Of a DNA stretch of 45,396 nucleotides, positions 17,282-25,903 are shown one piece after another. The notes beneath the pieces are model-generated. The model made no database searches and was not told the DNA's origin. It saw only the letters and a program-made list of their open reading frames with translations. Positions within the stretch are counted from its first letter, which is position 1, and every line of letters starts with the position of its first letter. The stretch is from Sphingobacterium alimentarium (lineage in GTDB: Bacteria > Bacteroidota > Bacteroidia > Sphingobacteriales > Sphingobacteriaceae). The DNA is taken from contig NZ_SMBZ01000031.1 in assembly GCF_004342685.1 (NCBI RefSeq), positions 1 through 45,396 on the forward strand, given 5' to 3'. Made by a program: the position numbers and the translations under genes.

Positions 17282-17367
17282 AATTATTAATCTTTTAAGA
17301 TTTTAACAAAGTTCGTAAATAAATAACAACATTCAACTATGAAAGGTATGAGTTTTGTCATTTTATA

Positions 17368-18528
17368 CTAAATAATATTGGACTTATACAGTTGCCAAAC
17401 TGGGGAATTCTTTCGGATTTTCTCCACCGCCTGCTGAATAAGTTGAATCGTTTCATCCAAATCCTGTCGATTGGTGTATTTGGAAAGACTAAAACGCACA
17501 CTACACAATGCATCTTCGCTCGCAATGCCCATTGCGGTCAATACGTGAGATGGATCTCTATCACCGGACACACAGGCGGAACCTGAAGATAAGGCGACAT
17601 CCTTGAGTACGGTCATTAGCTCATTACTTCGAACGTGTTTGAATAGTATATTGCTTGTATTGCATAGCCGAGTAGCTTTCGCAGCGTGTATCTTACAGTC
17701 CTCAATAGATGAGGTGATTTGTATTTCAAAATAATCCCTCAATAACGCGATACTTGAAGGATTCGTTGCGGCTATCTCAAATGCTTTGCCCATGCCGACG
17801 ATGGAAGCTGTATTGTAGGTACCACCTCTTAGGCTGTTCTCCTGTTTGCCTCCCGTAATAAGTGGTTCAATCTGAATAGGACGTGATTTTCGTTTGATAT
17901 AAAGCCCGCCTATGCCCTTTGGCCCATGCAGTTTGTGTGCACTAAAACAACAGATGTCGACGTGCGTTAAATCCAAACTTTCTTTGCCTATCATCTGCGT
18001 GGTGTCACTAAAAAATAAAACATTATACTGTGCGGCAATCGCACCAATCTGCTGAATGGGGTGTATTACGCCTGTTTCATTATTGGCCGCCATCAATGTG
18101 ATGAGAATGGAGTCTTTACGTATCAGACTTTCTAATTCTTTCAGATCAATATTTCCACTCGCATCCACATGTAGATAGCTGATCTCGGCTCCTTGTTTTT
18201 CCAACTTTTCTAAGGTGCTGAGTACAGCTTTGTGTTCGGTTTTGGCAGTGATAATATGCTTTCCTATACTTTGATATCTGGCGAATACTCCTCTTAGGAC
18301 CATATTGATTGCTTCAGTTGCACCAGAGGTGAAATATATTTCTTTGGCTGACACCCCGAGATAAGCGGCGATAGATTTACGCGACTCCTCCACAGCCTGA
18401 TTGGCTGCACGACCTAACTTGTGCTGAATACTTGATGCATTACCGTACGCTTCTTTTAGATAGGGTAACATGGCGTTCAATACTTCATCATCAATCCGAG
18501 TCGTGGCGTTATTATCTAAGTAAATCAT
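17368..18528 (-). CDS. Cysteine desulfurase (NifS/IscS family)
   Basis: A PLP-dependent enzyme that takes sulfur from cysteine for iron-sulfur clusters and other thio-cofactors. The 386-aa protein opens with MIYLDNNATT, typical of the family. The PLP-binding lysine is K199 (SAHKLHGPKG), the His that stacks on PLP is in TEHKAV (H99), and the persulfide cysteine is C319 (SSGSACVSG) in the longer flexible loop typical of the NifS/IscS class. Its partner A-type carrier is encoded just downstream. The C-terminal tail is short compared with E. coli IscS. Confidence 0.93.
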   Translation of the reverse strand: MIYLDNNATTRIDDEVLNAMLPYLKEAYGNASSIQHKLGRAANQAVEESRKSIAAYLGVSAKEIYFTSGATEAINMVLRGVFARYQSIGKHIITAKTEHKAVLSTLEKLEKQGAEISYLHVDASGNIDLKELESLIRKDSILITLMAANNETGVIHPIQQIGAIAAQYNVLFFSDTTQMIGKESLDLTHVDICCFSAHKLHGPKGIGGLYIKRKSRPIQIEPLITGGKQENSLRGGTYNTASIVGMGKAFEIAATNPSSIALLRDYFEIQITSSIEDCKIHAAKATRLCNTSNILFKHVRSNELMTVLKDVALSSGSACVSGDRDPSHVLTAMGIASEDALCSVRFSLSKYTNRQDLDETIQLIQQAVEKIRKNSPVWQLYKSNII

Positions 18529-18591
18529 GTTATAAAGTTATTAAAAACTTATAACTATTACTCTGAACAAGTAGTAATTAGAAAGGAAGTG

Positions 18592-18738
18592 TTAGTCTAA
18601 CGAGTTGGTCAACACATAATAGCGATAGGCGACAATACCTTGCTGCCATCGCGATAACTTCGATGGGTCGAGTTTGCTATATCTAGGTAATATAGCTTGG
18701 TTTATTCTGTTCAATATTTTGAAAAAAATCTTTTTCAT
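18592..18738 (-). CDS. 48-aa basic small protein of unknown function
   Basis: A short gene with ATG at 18738 and TAA at 18592-18594. The 48-aa product begins MKKIFFKILNRINQAILP, contains SKLDPSKLSRWQQG and ends YRYYVLTNSLD. It is basic and amphipathic in its first half. Small proteins of this type (MKK-FFK-L-KIN---LP ... WQ-A--G-RY-V---L) occur in many Bacteroidota and are sometimes labelled SsrA-binding-like, a label I do not trust. It has its own leader between the terminator of glpT and the desulfurase gene, 63 bases upstream of the latter, so it may be the first gene of that transcript. The pattern resemblance is from memory. Confidence 0.65.
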   Translation of the reverse strand: MKKIFFKILNRINQAILPRYSKLDPSKLSRWQQGIVAYRYYVLTNSLD

Positions 18739-18774
18739 ACTGTTTTTGAATTGAATGCCTACTAAAATAACAAA

Positions 18775-18803
18775 AAAGTCCTGTGAATTGTTCGCAGGAC
18801 TTT
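18775..18803 (-). terminator. Terminator of the glpQ-glpT transcript
   Basis: A 13-bp stem with one G-T pair (AAAGTCCTGTGAA at 18775-18787, TTCGCAGGACTTT at 18791-18803) with a 3-base loop, followed on the minus strand by further T residues. It lies 22 bases beyond the glpT stop. Confidence 0.9.
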
Positions 18804-18825
18804 CTTTACGCTATATCTAGCTTAT

Positions 18826-20163
18826 TTATGCTTTTAAAATTTGTTTCTCTCTGTTCCATGTGAAAGCAGTGAAAACGATGGCAAGTATACTTGCACCGAG
18901 AATCACTTCGAAAGCTGCATCCCAGCTTACTTTGTCGACTATTCCACCTAGGGCAGCATTCGCCAACATATCACCGATGAAATATCCAAAAAGCCCAGTC
19001 AATCCAGCTGCTGTACCTGCTGCCTTTTTAGGTACCAAGTCAAGTGCTTGCACACCAATTAACATCACCGGACCATAAATCAAAAATCCAATAGACCACA
19101 GAGCAGTGTTAATAACCCAAATATTACCAGATGGAGCCAACCAATATAATAGTACAGCAAGGAAGGTGAAAATCATGTATATAATAGTCACAGGAGCGCG
19201 TCTACCTTTGAATAGCTTATCACTCATAATACCACACAATAGCGTGCCGGGAATAGCTGCCAGCTCATATACTGATGCGGACCAAGCTGCTTCGGAAGCA
19301 GAAAACCCCTTCGCTTCTTGCAAGAATGTCGGGGCCCAGTTGATAATACCATTTCGTACTAAATACACAAAGGCATTAGCTATCGCGATAAACCACAACA
19401 ATCTATTATTAAATACATATTTGAAAAAGATTTCTTTCGCTGTAAATTCTTTTTCTTGGGATTCCTCATAAGTCTTTGGATAATCATTTTTGTATTTTTC
19501 AATAGGAGGGAGGCCACAAGACTGCGGGGTATCTCTCACAAAAATCAATACAATCGCAGCAAATAATAAAGCTACTAGACCCGGGAAATATAACCTTGCT
19601 TCCCAATCAACAAATAACTCTACACCCAAAATAGCCAAAGGTCCTACCAAAAATCCACCAACATTGTGTGCGAGGTTCCAGATCGACATGGTCGTACCAC
19701 GCTCTTTGATCGAAAACCAGTGTACAACTACACGTCCTGAGGCAGGCCATCCCATACCTTGTACCCATCCATTGATGAATAATAAGATGAAAATAATCGC
19801 AATTGATGAAGTAGCAAAAGGCGAAAGTCCCATGAAAATCATCGTCAACGAAGATAATATTAGACCTATTGCCAAAAAGTAACGTGCATTACTACGATCT
19901 GACACATTGCCCATCATAAACTTACTCAATCCATAAGCGATAGAAATAGCGGACATCGCGAATCCCAATTCTGCTTTGCTATATCCCAAGGTATCTTGTA
20001 GATCCTTGACCGCAAAAGAGAAGTTTTTGCGCACGAAATAATAGGCAGCATAGCCTAAGAAAATGCCTATGAAGACTTGGATACGTAATTTTTTGTATTC
20101 AGGATCAATTCTTTCGACGGGTAATAATTCTTTATGTTTAGGTGGTTTTAAAAAACTGAACAT
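18826..20163 (-). CDS. glpT: Glycerol-3-phosphate transporter (MFS)
   Basis: An inner-membrane antiporter that exchanges sn-glycerol-3-phosphate for phosphate. The 445-aa protein has about 12 membrane segments and follows E. coli GlpT closely: LPVERIDPEYKKLRIQVFIG, GYAAYYFVRKNFSFA, SISIAYGLSKFMMGNVSDRSNARY, WVQGMGWPASGRVVVHWF and WNLAHNVGG. The substrate-site arginine in the YYFVRKNF helix is present. It is the last gene of the locus, 19 bases after glpQ, as in the E. coli glpTQ pairing. The strong family likeness makes hexose-phosphate (UhpT) specificity less likely, and the neighbours support glycerol phosphate. Confidence 0.93.
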   Translation of the reverse strand: MFSFLKPPKHKELLPVERIDPEYKKLRIQVFIGIFLGYAAYYFVRKNFSFAVKDLQDTLGYSKAELGFAMSAISIAYGLSKFMMGNVSDRSNARYFLAIGLILSSLTMIFMGLSPFATSSIAIIFILLFINGWVQGMGWPASGRVVVHWFSIKERGTTMSIWNLAHNVGGFLVGPLAILGVELFVDWEARLYFPGLVALLFAAIVLIFVRDTPQSCGLPPIEKYKNDYPKTYEESQEKEFTAKEIFFKYVFNNRLLWFIAIANAFVYLVRNGIINWAPTFLQEAKGFSASEAAWSASVYELAAIPGTLLCGIMSDKLFKGRRAPVTIIYMIFTFLAVLLYWLAPSGNIWVINTALWSIGFLIYGPVMLIGVQALDLVPKKAAGTAAGLTGLFGYFIGDMLANAALGGIVDKVSWDAAFEVILGASILAIVFTAFTWNREKQILKA

Positions 20164-20182
20164 CTATCTATCGGTTATATTA

Positions 20183-21094
20183 TTAAAATAAATTAGGGTA
20201 ATCGCTGATAATTCCGTCTACTTTCAATGCTTTTAAAGCATCAATTTCTTCTTTTTTATTTACCGTCCAAGGAATGACTTTAACACCTAAGCGGTGTGCT
20301 GCATTCACAAATTCTTTAGTCACTAATTTATAGTTAGGACTAATAATAAAAGGTTTGAATCCCAATTCTTCCACGAGTTCATCAGGCGTTTTGGTATTCT
20401 TCGCATCAATAAGAAAAGAAGTGCGAATAGAAGGATATTGCTTGTTGATATATTGTATAGTACGTTTGTCAAAAGATTGAATCACCGTACGCTTGTCAAT
20501 TCCTTTATCAAATACAACTTGCAGCAATAAGTCGGAAAACTCTTTTGGCTCCGGATGCGCAATGTTGTCCTTTTTGTCGCTGCTCTTGGTTTCGATGTTG
20601 TAAAACATCTTTTTACCTTTTGTAGGAGCGTATTTTTCAGATTCTTCTATTAAGTCTGCCAACAAATTGATTTTTGTGGATACTTTCTGTTGGTGCGGGA
20701 AATCAACATTTCCTTTCAGTCCCAGATCAAATTGTTGCAATTGATCGTAGGTGTAATTGTAGACTAATCCTTTATTATCTGTGCCTTTTAGCTCGCTGCC
20801 ATCAGCATATGTCACAAATTTGGGATTCAGGTAGTCATCGTGATATACGACTACTTTTTTATCCTTGGTAATATGACAGTCCATTTCCAAAGTAGTCACC
20901 ACCGGAATGTCCATGGCTACTTTCATCGCGCCAATAGAATTTTCGGGATAAAGGCCGCGTGCTCCACGGTGTCCTTCATATGCAAACGAAGGAAACGAAG
21001 GTTCTTGATTACTCTTTCTCACTGCACATGATGATGTAATTAATAGCGTTGCTAAAATGGCTAATGTAATTTTATAGGGCTTAAGCATAGACAT
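20183..21094 (-). CDS. glpQ: Glycerophosphodiester phosphodiesterase (lipoprotein)
   Basis: Hydrolyses glycerophosphodiesters to glycerol-3-phosphate plus an alcohol. The GDPD TIM-barrel motifs are present: HRGARGLYPENS, LEMDCHITKDKKVVVYHDD, later YNIETK, and a C-terminal IPWTVNK. I chose the ATG at 21094 (MSMLKPYK...) because the extra 25 residues of the longer frame would bury a good lipoprotein signal (LLITSSC). The mature enzyme is probably anchored in the periplasm or on the outer membrane. It precedes glpT by 19 bases. A hairpin 34 bases upstream separates it from the phosphoesterase gene, so it may also have its own promoter. Confidence 0.92.
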   Translation of the reverse strand: MSMLKPYKITLAILATLLITSSCAVRKSNQEPSFPSFAYEGHRGARGLYPENSIGAMKVAMDIPVVTTLEMDCHITKDKKVVVYHDDYLNPKFVTYADGSELKGTDNKGLVYNYTYDQLQQFDLGLKGNVDFPHQQKVSTKINLLADLIEESEKYAPTKGKKMFYNIETKSSDKKDNIAHPEPKEFSDLLLQVVFDKGIDKRTVIQSFDKRTIQYINKQYPSIRTSFLIDAKNTKTPDELVEELGFKPFIISPNYKLVTKEFVNAAHRLGVKVIPWTVNKKEEIDALKALKVDGIISDYPNLF

Positions 21095-21127
21095 AGTTAG
21101 TTGTGTATTATGTGATAAATATACATT

Positions 21128-21175
21128 AAACAATTGAATAGACATTTTACTGAAGAAATGTCTATTCAATTTGTT
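21128..21175 (-). terminator. Hairpin after the phosphoesterase gene
   Basis: A 15-bp perfect stem (ATTGAATAGACATTT at 21133-21147, AAATGTCTATTCAAT at 21156-21170) with an 8-base loop, followed on the minus strand by TTGTTTAATG. It begins at the stop codon of the phosphoesterase gene. The weak T run suggests partial termination between susCD-phosphoesterase and glpQT. Confidence 0.65.
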
Positions 21176-23144
21176 ACTTCATAGAAGTGTTGAATATTTT
21201 TGGTCTTACCATTGTTTCATGGTATTTATTGCCAAAATGATCTTCTACTGTTATTTCTAATGTCGAAGTAGGACTCGAAGCTGTAGCTAAAAACATATGT
21301 GCAGTATTGATAGTAGCAAAAGAGCTAGTCGGATCTGCATTCACATTTATACGTTTCAGGTTGTAAGAAATCAAATGAAGAGGGTCTTTTTTGGATACTC
21401 GCGTATAAGGTAGGCTTATGCCATTTTCTTTTATGCTTATCTTCCAATTATCTTGATATCCCCAAATATTCAATAAAACCTGATTCTTTTTGTTTGCTGT
21501 AGCATATTCGCCCACTATTGCAGGCACTTTGGCTTTGTATGTTGCATTGGCATTTGGTGCATGTGCATCCGCTGTGATGTGAACTGTATTCAAATCATAA
21601 CTTCTGAACTGATAATTTTTATCAAATCCAATCCCTTTGTAATAAGTCAACTGATTGATACCATTGGCTTCCCAAACGGCATAGCCTCCTGGGCTACCAT
21701 CTTTACCAATATGATTATTGGCATAGCCAGTATGTCCTGTCCACCACCATGTAGCGCTGACCGCACCAATATTATGTTCGACGATATTGGATCCAGCCGG
21801 CGTGATTCTATAGTTAATGTGTGAATGCCCTGTGATTACTTTTACATTATTGAAAGCTGCCAAGACATTTGCCAATGCAGGAGAGTTTTTCATATAATTA
21901 TTAAATGCTCCTGTGGCCGAAGGATTGGTATACATCGGTACGTGCATCGCTACGACAATAGGCGTAGATTTATCTGTGACATAAGATAAATCTTTGGCTA
22001 ACCAATTTAATTGCTCGTCAGACAAAATATTATCGTAATCGCGTGCTCCGATAAAGCCTGCTTTACCATCGGCATTTTTGTACATCATATTGTCTAAGAT
22101 GACATAATGCACTTTACCAATATTGATAGAATAATAAGTAGGTCCTAGTAGATTGCGATAGGATGCCGCAGCAAGCCAGTCATTATTGCCAACGTACGGA
22201 TCATAATCATGATTTCCAATGACATTATAAATCGGAAAATCAAGATCTTTTAGCTGATTCAGGTAGTCCGTCAGCTTAAAGTTATTGGCGTACCAATATT
22301 GATCCCAAGATTGATCACCTAAGGTCAATCCATAGAATTTTTTATTCTGTGCTTGATAATATGCAGCTGTTTCCTTCACATCTTTGATAAAACCATTTTG
22401 AAATTGAGCTAAATCGGAGTTGCGATTCGCTAAATGTATATCTGCGAAGAATGCTACTGCATGATTTTCATTATTTGCAGGAAATAATTCGAAATCAGCA
22501 ATTTCAGTTTGAGAGGAAATGCCAGTCAAATTTTTGAAAAACTGGGGAACTGTATTCTCGGTTTTTACTTCATAATTAGCCGGAACCGTAATGAATACAT
22601 AACCATGCTTTTTTGAAGAGGGTAGGTAGTATACACCATTTTGATCAGTCGTAGCAAAAACCTCACCGTCCGATACAATTACATTTGCAACACCTTTACC
22701 AGCACTAAAAACAGTTCCTTTTACGGTCATGTTTTCTTTGTCCGGAATATTAGCATTGAAAACATGATTAACTGTAGTCTGTCCAATCAGCTGTGAAGCG
22801 CTGCCGCGCTGAAGTATGATGTTATATTTACCGGCTGTGATCAAAGAAGGAAAAGCTATTCGAACTCCGTCGTTTTCAATCGTGGAAATACTAGCTTCTA
22901 GATCACGAGCTGTAGCAGAAGCAGCTTGGAAGTAAATAATGTCCGATTGTGCAAAACCAACACCTTTAATTGTCATTTCTTCATTCGAAGAAATATTATA
23001 AATAATTGGAATATTGACATGAGTAATACGGATTGCATTATCAGTAATATCCGGACTAACGGCATCTTTTGATGAACAACTATGATTACCCATTCCCAGG
23101 GTAATCATAGCAGAACATATAATATATAAGAATTTACGATTCAT
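21174..23144 (-). CDS. Calcineurin-like phosphoesterase with IPT and MetallophosN domains
   Basis: A secreted 656-aa metallophosphoesterase. Order: a signal sequence with a possible but imperfect lipobox (NHSC, Cys23, followed by SSKD); an IPT/TIG-like immunoglobulin domain (about 40-130); a MetallophosN-type sandwich (about 138-205, GVANVIVSDGEV); the catalytic domain; and a C-terminal beta domain like MetallophosC. Metal ligands are visible as D235-x-H237 (FADIHL), the Asp of LGDQSWDQ, N311-H312-D313 (GNHD), the His of AMHVP, and H440/H442 (GHSH). It begins 3 bases after the DUF5689 gene and belongs to the susCD operon. Position suggests it frees phosphate or splits phosphodiesters from material bound by SusD. 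The substrate is not known. Confidence 0.87.
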   Translation of the reverse strand: MNRKFLYIICSAMITLGMGNHSCSSKDAVSPDITDNAIRITHVNIPIIYNISSNEEMTIKGVGFAQSDIIYFQAASATARDLEASISTIENDGVRIAFPSLITAGKYNIILQRGSASQLIGQTTVNHVFNANIPDKENMTVKGTVFSAGKGVANVIVSDGEVFATTDQNGVYYLPSSKKHGYVFITVPANYEVKTENTVPQFFKNLTGISSQTEIADFELFPANNENHAVAFFADIHLANRNSDLAQFQNGFIKDVKETAAYYQAQNKKFYGLTLGDQSWDQYWYANNFKLTDYLNQLKDLDFPIYNVIGNHDYDPYVGNNDWLAAASYRNLLGPTYYSINIGKVHYVILDNMMYKNADGKAGFIGARDYDNILSDEQLNWLAKDLSYVTDKSTPIVVAMHVPMYTNPSATGAFNNYMKNSPALANVLAAFNNVKVITGHSHINYRITPAGSNIVEHNIGAVSATWWWTGHTGYANNHIGKDGSPGGYAVWEANGINQLTYYKGIGFDKNYQFRSYDLNTVHITADAHAPNANATYKAKVPAIVGEYATANKKNQVLLNIWGYQDNWKISIKENGISLPYTRVSKKDPLHLISYNLKRINVNADPTSSFATINTAHMFLATASSPTSTLEITVEDHFGNKYHETMVRPKIFNTSMK

Positions 23145-23147
23145 AGA

Positions 23148-24410
23148 TTAGTAACTTCTAAATACTGAGATTTCATCTATACCTAGACGTCCATTGCTAA
23201 CGGTATTGGAACTCGTTCCTAAACCAAGCTTAGTAATTCTAAAACGTACAGGACCTTCGATATTCATTAAGAATACGGCTTGTTTAGCATTTAAGCTTTG
23301 ACTAGTCGTGTGTGCATCGCTGATAGTTTCGCCTAATTGAGTCCAAGTTGCGCCTTGATCTTGAGAGTATTCCAACTTGAATGAGCTTGATCTATCTGTA
23401 TAATAAGCACCATACCACAATGTTACTTTGGAAGCACCATTAGGAACGTCGAAATTCATCTGCAGCAATGCCGGCACACTTAGATTTTGTTGAAAACGAA
23501 TAGCCTGTGTACCTGATACAATACGATCACGTCCTTGAGTATCGCCAATGATGGATTGGAATAAATGCCATTGACCCGTTTGGAAGTTGACATTATTGTT
23601 GATAGCGGCCATATTGTAGCTACCTTTTGGAATGTCATTGTTCTCAAAGCTCTCCGGCCATCCAGAATAGATTCTACCAGAAGGGTAGGCCATACCTTGA
23701 TAGGACTGTAATCTTAATTGAATCTCGTTATTTTGCTTGAATGGTATACCGATGAAAGTAGCACTTGGCGCTACAACTTCATTAGCAAAGCTTGCATCAT
23801 CCGCTGTGAACAAATTAAGCTTATTGTTATCCCCATCGACTAGCACTTTGTTGCCCTTTAATGGCGTACCTGGTGCTGGTTCGTTTTCCAAATCAGCTGT
23901 TACGTCCACATAGGTGGATTCAAAATTTGCAAAGTTATTCTGAAGAGCCGAAATCGAAACCGGAGTAGATTTTACCGTATTACCTGAATTAATTACTTGG
24001 AATTTATCTTTAGCTACGCCTTTCAATAACAACATATTGTCAGCAGTAGTCAATGTCGCTGATTCCACATTCACAAGTACGGAGTCACCAAAATTAAGCT
24101 GTGTACCATTGTCCACTTCTATGAGGATACCACGTGTTTGACTTCTCCATGTATTCTGAACCGCTACATAATTACTTGGTAAATTCTTACCGTCTTTGTT
24201 TGACACGACCAAGCCTTTGAAGTATTTAGCCTCACTCAGGTTTTCCTGGTTCAGTCTTACTTCAGCATTATTATAAATATTTCGTATTGTGAATAAAGAA
24301 GTTTCTGGATTACTCGTTCCTATTGAATAATTTTCATCTTCTTTAAGACAACTTGTAAGCATAGTAGTTGCCAGAATACCTACTAAACCTATGTTCTTTA
24401 AATTTTTCAT
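23148..24410 (-). CDS. DUF5689-domain surface lipoprotein
   Basis: A 420-aa lipoprotein (lipobox MLTSC, Cys21) whose Lys/Glu/Asp-rich start after the cysteine (LKEDE) resembles the surface-export signal of Bacteroidota lipoproteins. Residues about 45-245 fit DUF5689 (FKGLVVSNKDGKNLPSN, RGILIEVDN, an OB-like beta domain). Residues about 255-420 look like a lectin- or galactose-binding-type beta sandwich (WPESFEN, WHLFQSI, LGIDEISVFRSY). It lies 13 bases after susD and 3 bases before the phosphoesterase gene. It probably binds substrate at the cell surface with SusCD, as accessory lipoproteins do in polysaccharide loci. No catalytic residues are evident. Confidence 0.8.
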   Translation of the reverse strand: MKNLKNIGLVGILATTMLTSCLKEDENYSIGTSNPETSLFTIRNIYNNAEVRLNQENLSEAKYFKGLVVSNKDGKNLPSNYVAVQNTWRSQTRGILIEVDNGTQLNFGDSVLVNVESATLTTADNMLLLKGVAKDKFQVINSGNTVKSTPVSISALQNNFANFESTYVDVTADLENEPAPGTPLKGNKVLVDGDNNKLNLFTADDASFANEVVAPSATFIGIPFKQNNEIQLRLQSYQGMAYPSGRIYSGWPESFENNDIPKGSYNMAAINNNVNFQTGQWHLFQSIIGDTQGRDRIVSGTQAIRFQQNLSVPALLQMNFDVPNGASKVTLWYGAYYTDRSSSFKLEYSQDQGATWTQLGETISDAHTTSQSLNAKQAVFLMNIEGPVRFRITKLGLGTSSNTVSNGRLGIDEISVFRSY

Positions 24411-24423
24411 TTCTTTTTGCTTT

Positions 24424-25893
24424 TTAGTTTACACCAATTTGCCACCACATGAGGTTATTAATTCTGTCACCACCCATACGGCTCACAGCCTCATCATAGT
24501 TGGCTTTGTTCAAGGATTGTGAGATTAGAGGATAGCTCAATCGAACAGGCATTTTGCCATCATTTTCTAGAGCTGCACCTGTGTATAGATCCAATAATCC
24601 TGTTCTTCTGTACTCAAACCATTGTTGGAAGTCAGTAAATAATAATGAAAAATACTTTTGTAAATGAATTTTCTTCAGACGATCTGTTTGAGTGTCATCC
24701 GTTTGGAATCCGATCTTTGTATTGTCAAAATAGGCGTCAGTAATTGTTTTGTTCCACAACTCCATAGATGCATTCACACCATTTTTGTAGTGCTGTTCGG
24801 CATCTTTCTGTACAATACCTCGCTCGGCTAATTCCGCAATGATGAACTGTAATTCCGCGTAGGTCATGATAATACCCGGCATAGCCGTGTTTTTCAATGA
24901 CACTTGTAGCGTAGATTGACGCTCAGGGATACTTCCTTTAGGATAGCCCGATTGCATACCGCCATATACACCTAATGTAGCCTCCGTAGCCCAAGTGCTT
25001 AGGCGTGGATCATTAAGCTCTAACAAGTTGTTGATGAAAAATTCTGAATAGCCCTTGTCTCCATTGAAATCAAGATCACGTGTGTTGAAAAATGGATTCA
25101 AGAAAGGTTCTTGACCTTGGAATCTTAGAATGCCCGATTCAGCTTGCGCGGCCATTAACGGATATTCTGAAGCATTCGTTTCTAATATCTCTTTGATCTT
25201 AGCTACTGAATTTAACTCTGCTTTGTGCGAAGTTCTTAGTAATAATCTTAAGTACAACGAATTACCAAGTTTTCTCCATTTAGCAGGATCAGAACTATAG
25301 ATAGGGTCAAATTCTGCATTACCCGATTCTACAGCTACATTCTCTTTTAGAAGTTCATTTGCTCTTTCTAATTTCAAAAGAAGATCTCTATAAATATCTT
25401 CCTGCTTGTCAAATTTAGGAGAGGTATTATTATTGATGTAACCTAAATTAGATTCAAAATAAGGTATATCCCCATAAGTGTCTGTCAATAGGGAAGAAAC
25501 CCAAGCATCTAATATTAAGGAAATACCTTGGTAGGTTTGGTAACCTGTTTGACGACCTTCTTCAGCTCTATTAAAAATATCGCGGATGTTGGTCAATTCC
25601 AAGTACCAGTTTCTCCACATGTATTCGGATTCTGTAGCTCTTACCTCATAGCGGTGAAATTCTCTGTTGTCATTACGCGTCACGGTAACTTGCATAAATT
25701 CGTTGTTGATACGCAAGTTTCTATCCAGATTAGCATTAATTACATTATAGATAGCTGGTGCCAATAAGGTTTGGGGCGCGACAGCGGCACTTTCGTTAGG
25801 ATTCGTGTTCATTTTCACAAAATCCTTAGTACAGCTTCCCATGCTAAGGGCTAAGGCTGCACATATGATCGATGATTTTATTAACGTTTTCAT
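24424..25893 (-). CDS. SusD/RagB-family nutrient-binding lipoprotein (SusD-like 2 type)
   Basis: A surface lipoprotein that closes over the SusC barrel and binds the imported ligand. The 489-aa protein has a lipoprotein signal (LSMGSC, Cys21, followed by TKD). It follows the SusD-like_2 (PF12771) pattern: FVKMNTNPNESAAVAPQTLLAPAIYN at the start, DAWVSSLLTDTYGDIPYFES near residue 130, and a C-terminal KIHLQKYFSLLFTDFQQWFEYRRTGLLDL with LSYP. TPR-like helices make up most of it. It is 10 bases after susC and 13 before the DUF5689 gene. This SusD subclass is common in loci whose ligand is not a polysaccharide, which fits the glp context. Confidence 0.92.
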   Translation of the reverse strand: MKTLIKSSIICAALALSMGSCTKDFVKMNTNPNESAAVAPQTLLAPAIYNVINANLDRNLRINNEFMQVTVTRNDNREFHRYEVRATESEYMWRNWYLELTNIRDIFNRAEEGRQTGYQTYQGISLILDAWVSSLLTDTYGDIPYFESNLGYINNNTSPKFDKQEDIYRDLLLKLERANELLKENVAVESGNAEFDPIYSSDPAKWRKLGNSLYLRLLLRTSHKAELNSVAKIKEILETNASEYPLMAAQAESGILRFQGQEPFLNPFFNTRDLDFNGDKGYSEFFINNLLELNDPRLSTWATEATLGVYGGMQSGYPKGSIPERQSTLQVSLKNTAMPGIIMTYAELQFIIAELAERGIVQKDAEQHYKNGVNASMELWNKTITDAYFDNTKIGFQTDDTQTDRLKKIHLQKYFSLLFTDFQQWFEYRRTGLLDLYTGAALENDGKMPVRLSYPLISQSLNKANYDEAVSRMGGDRINNLMWWQIGVN

Positions 25894-25903
25894 TGTCTCT
25901 TAA

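Noticed and set aside
21095..21169. N-terminal extension of GlpQ from an ATG at 21169
   Set aside because: It would place 25 mostly polar residues before a good lipoprotein signal and overlap the upstream hairpin region; ATG 21094 fits better.
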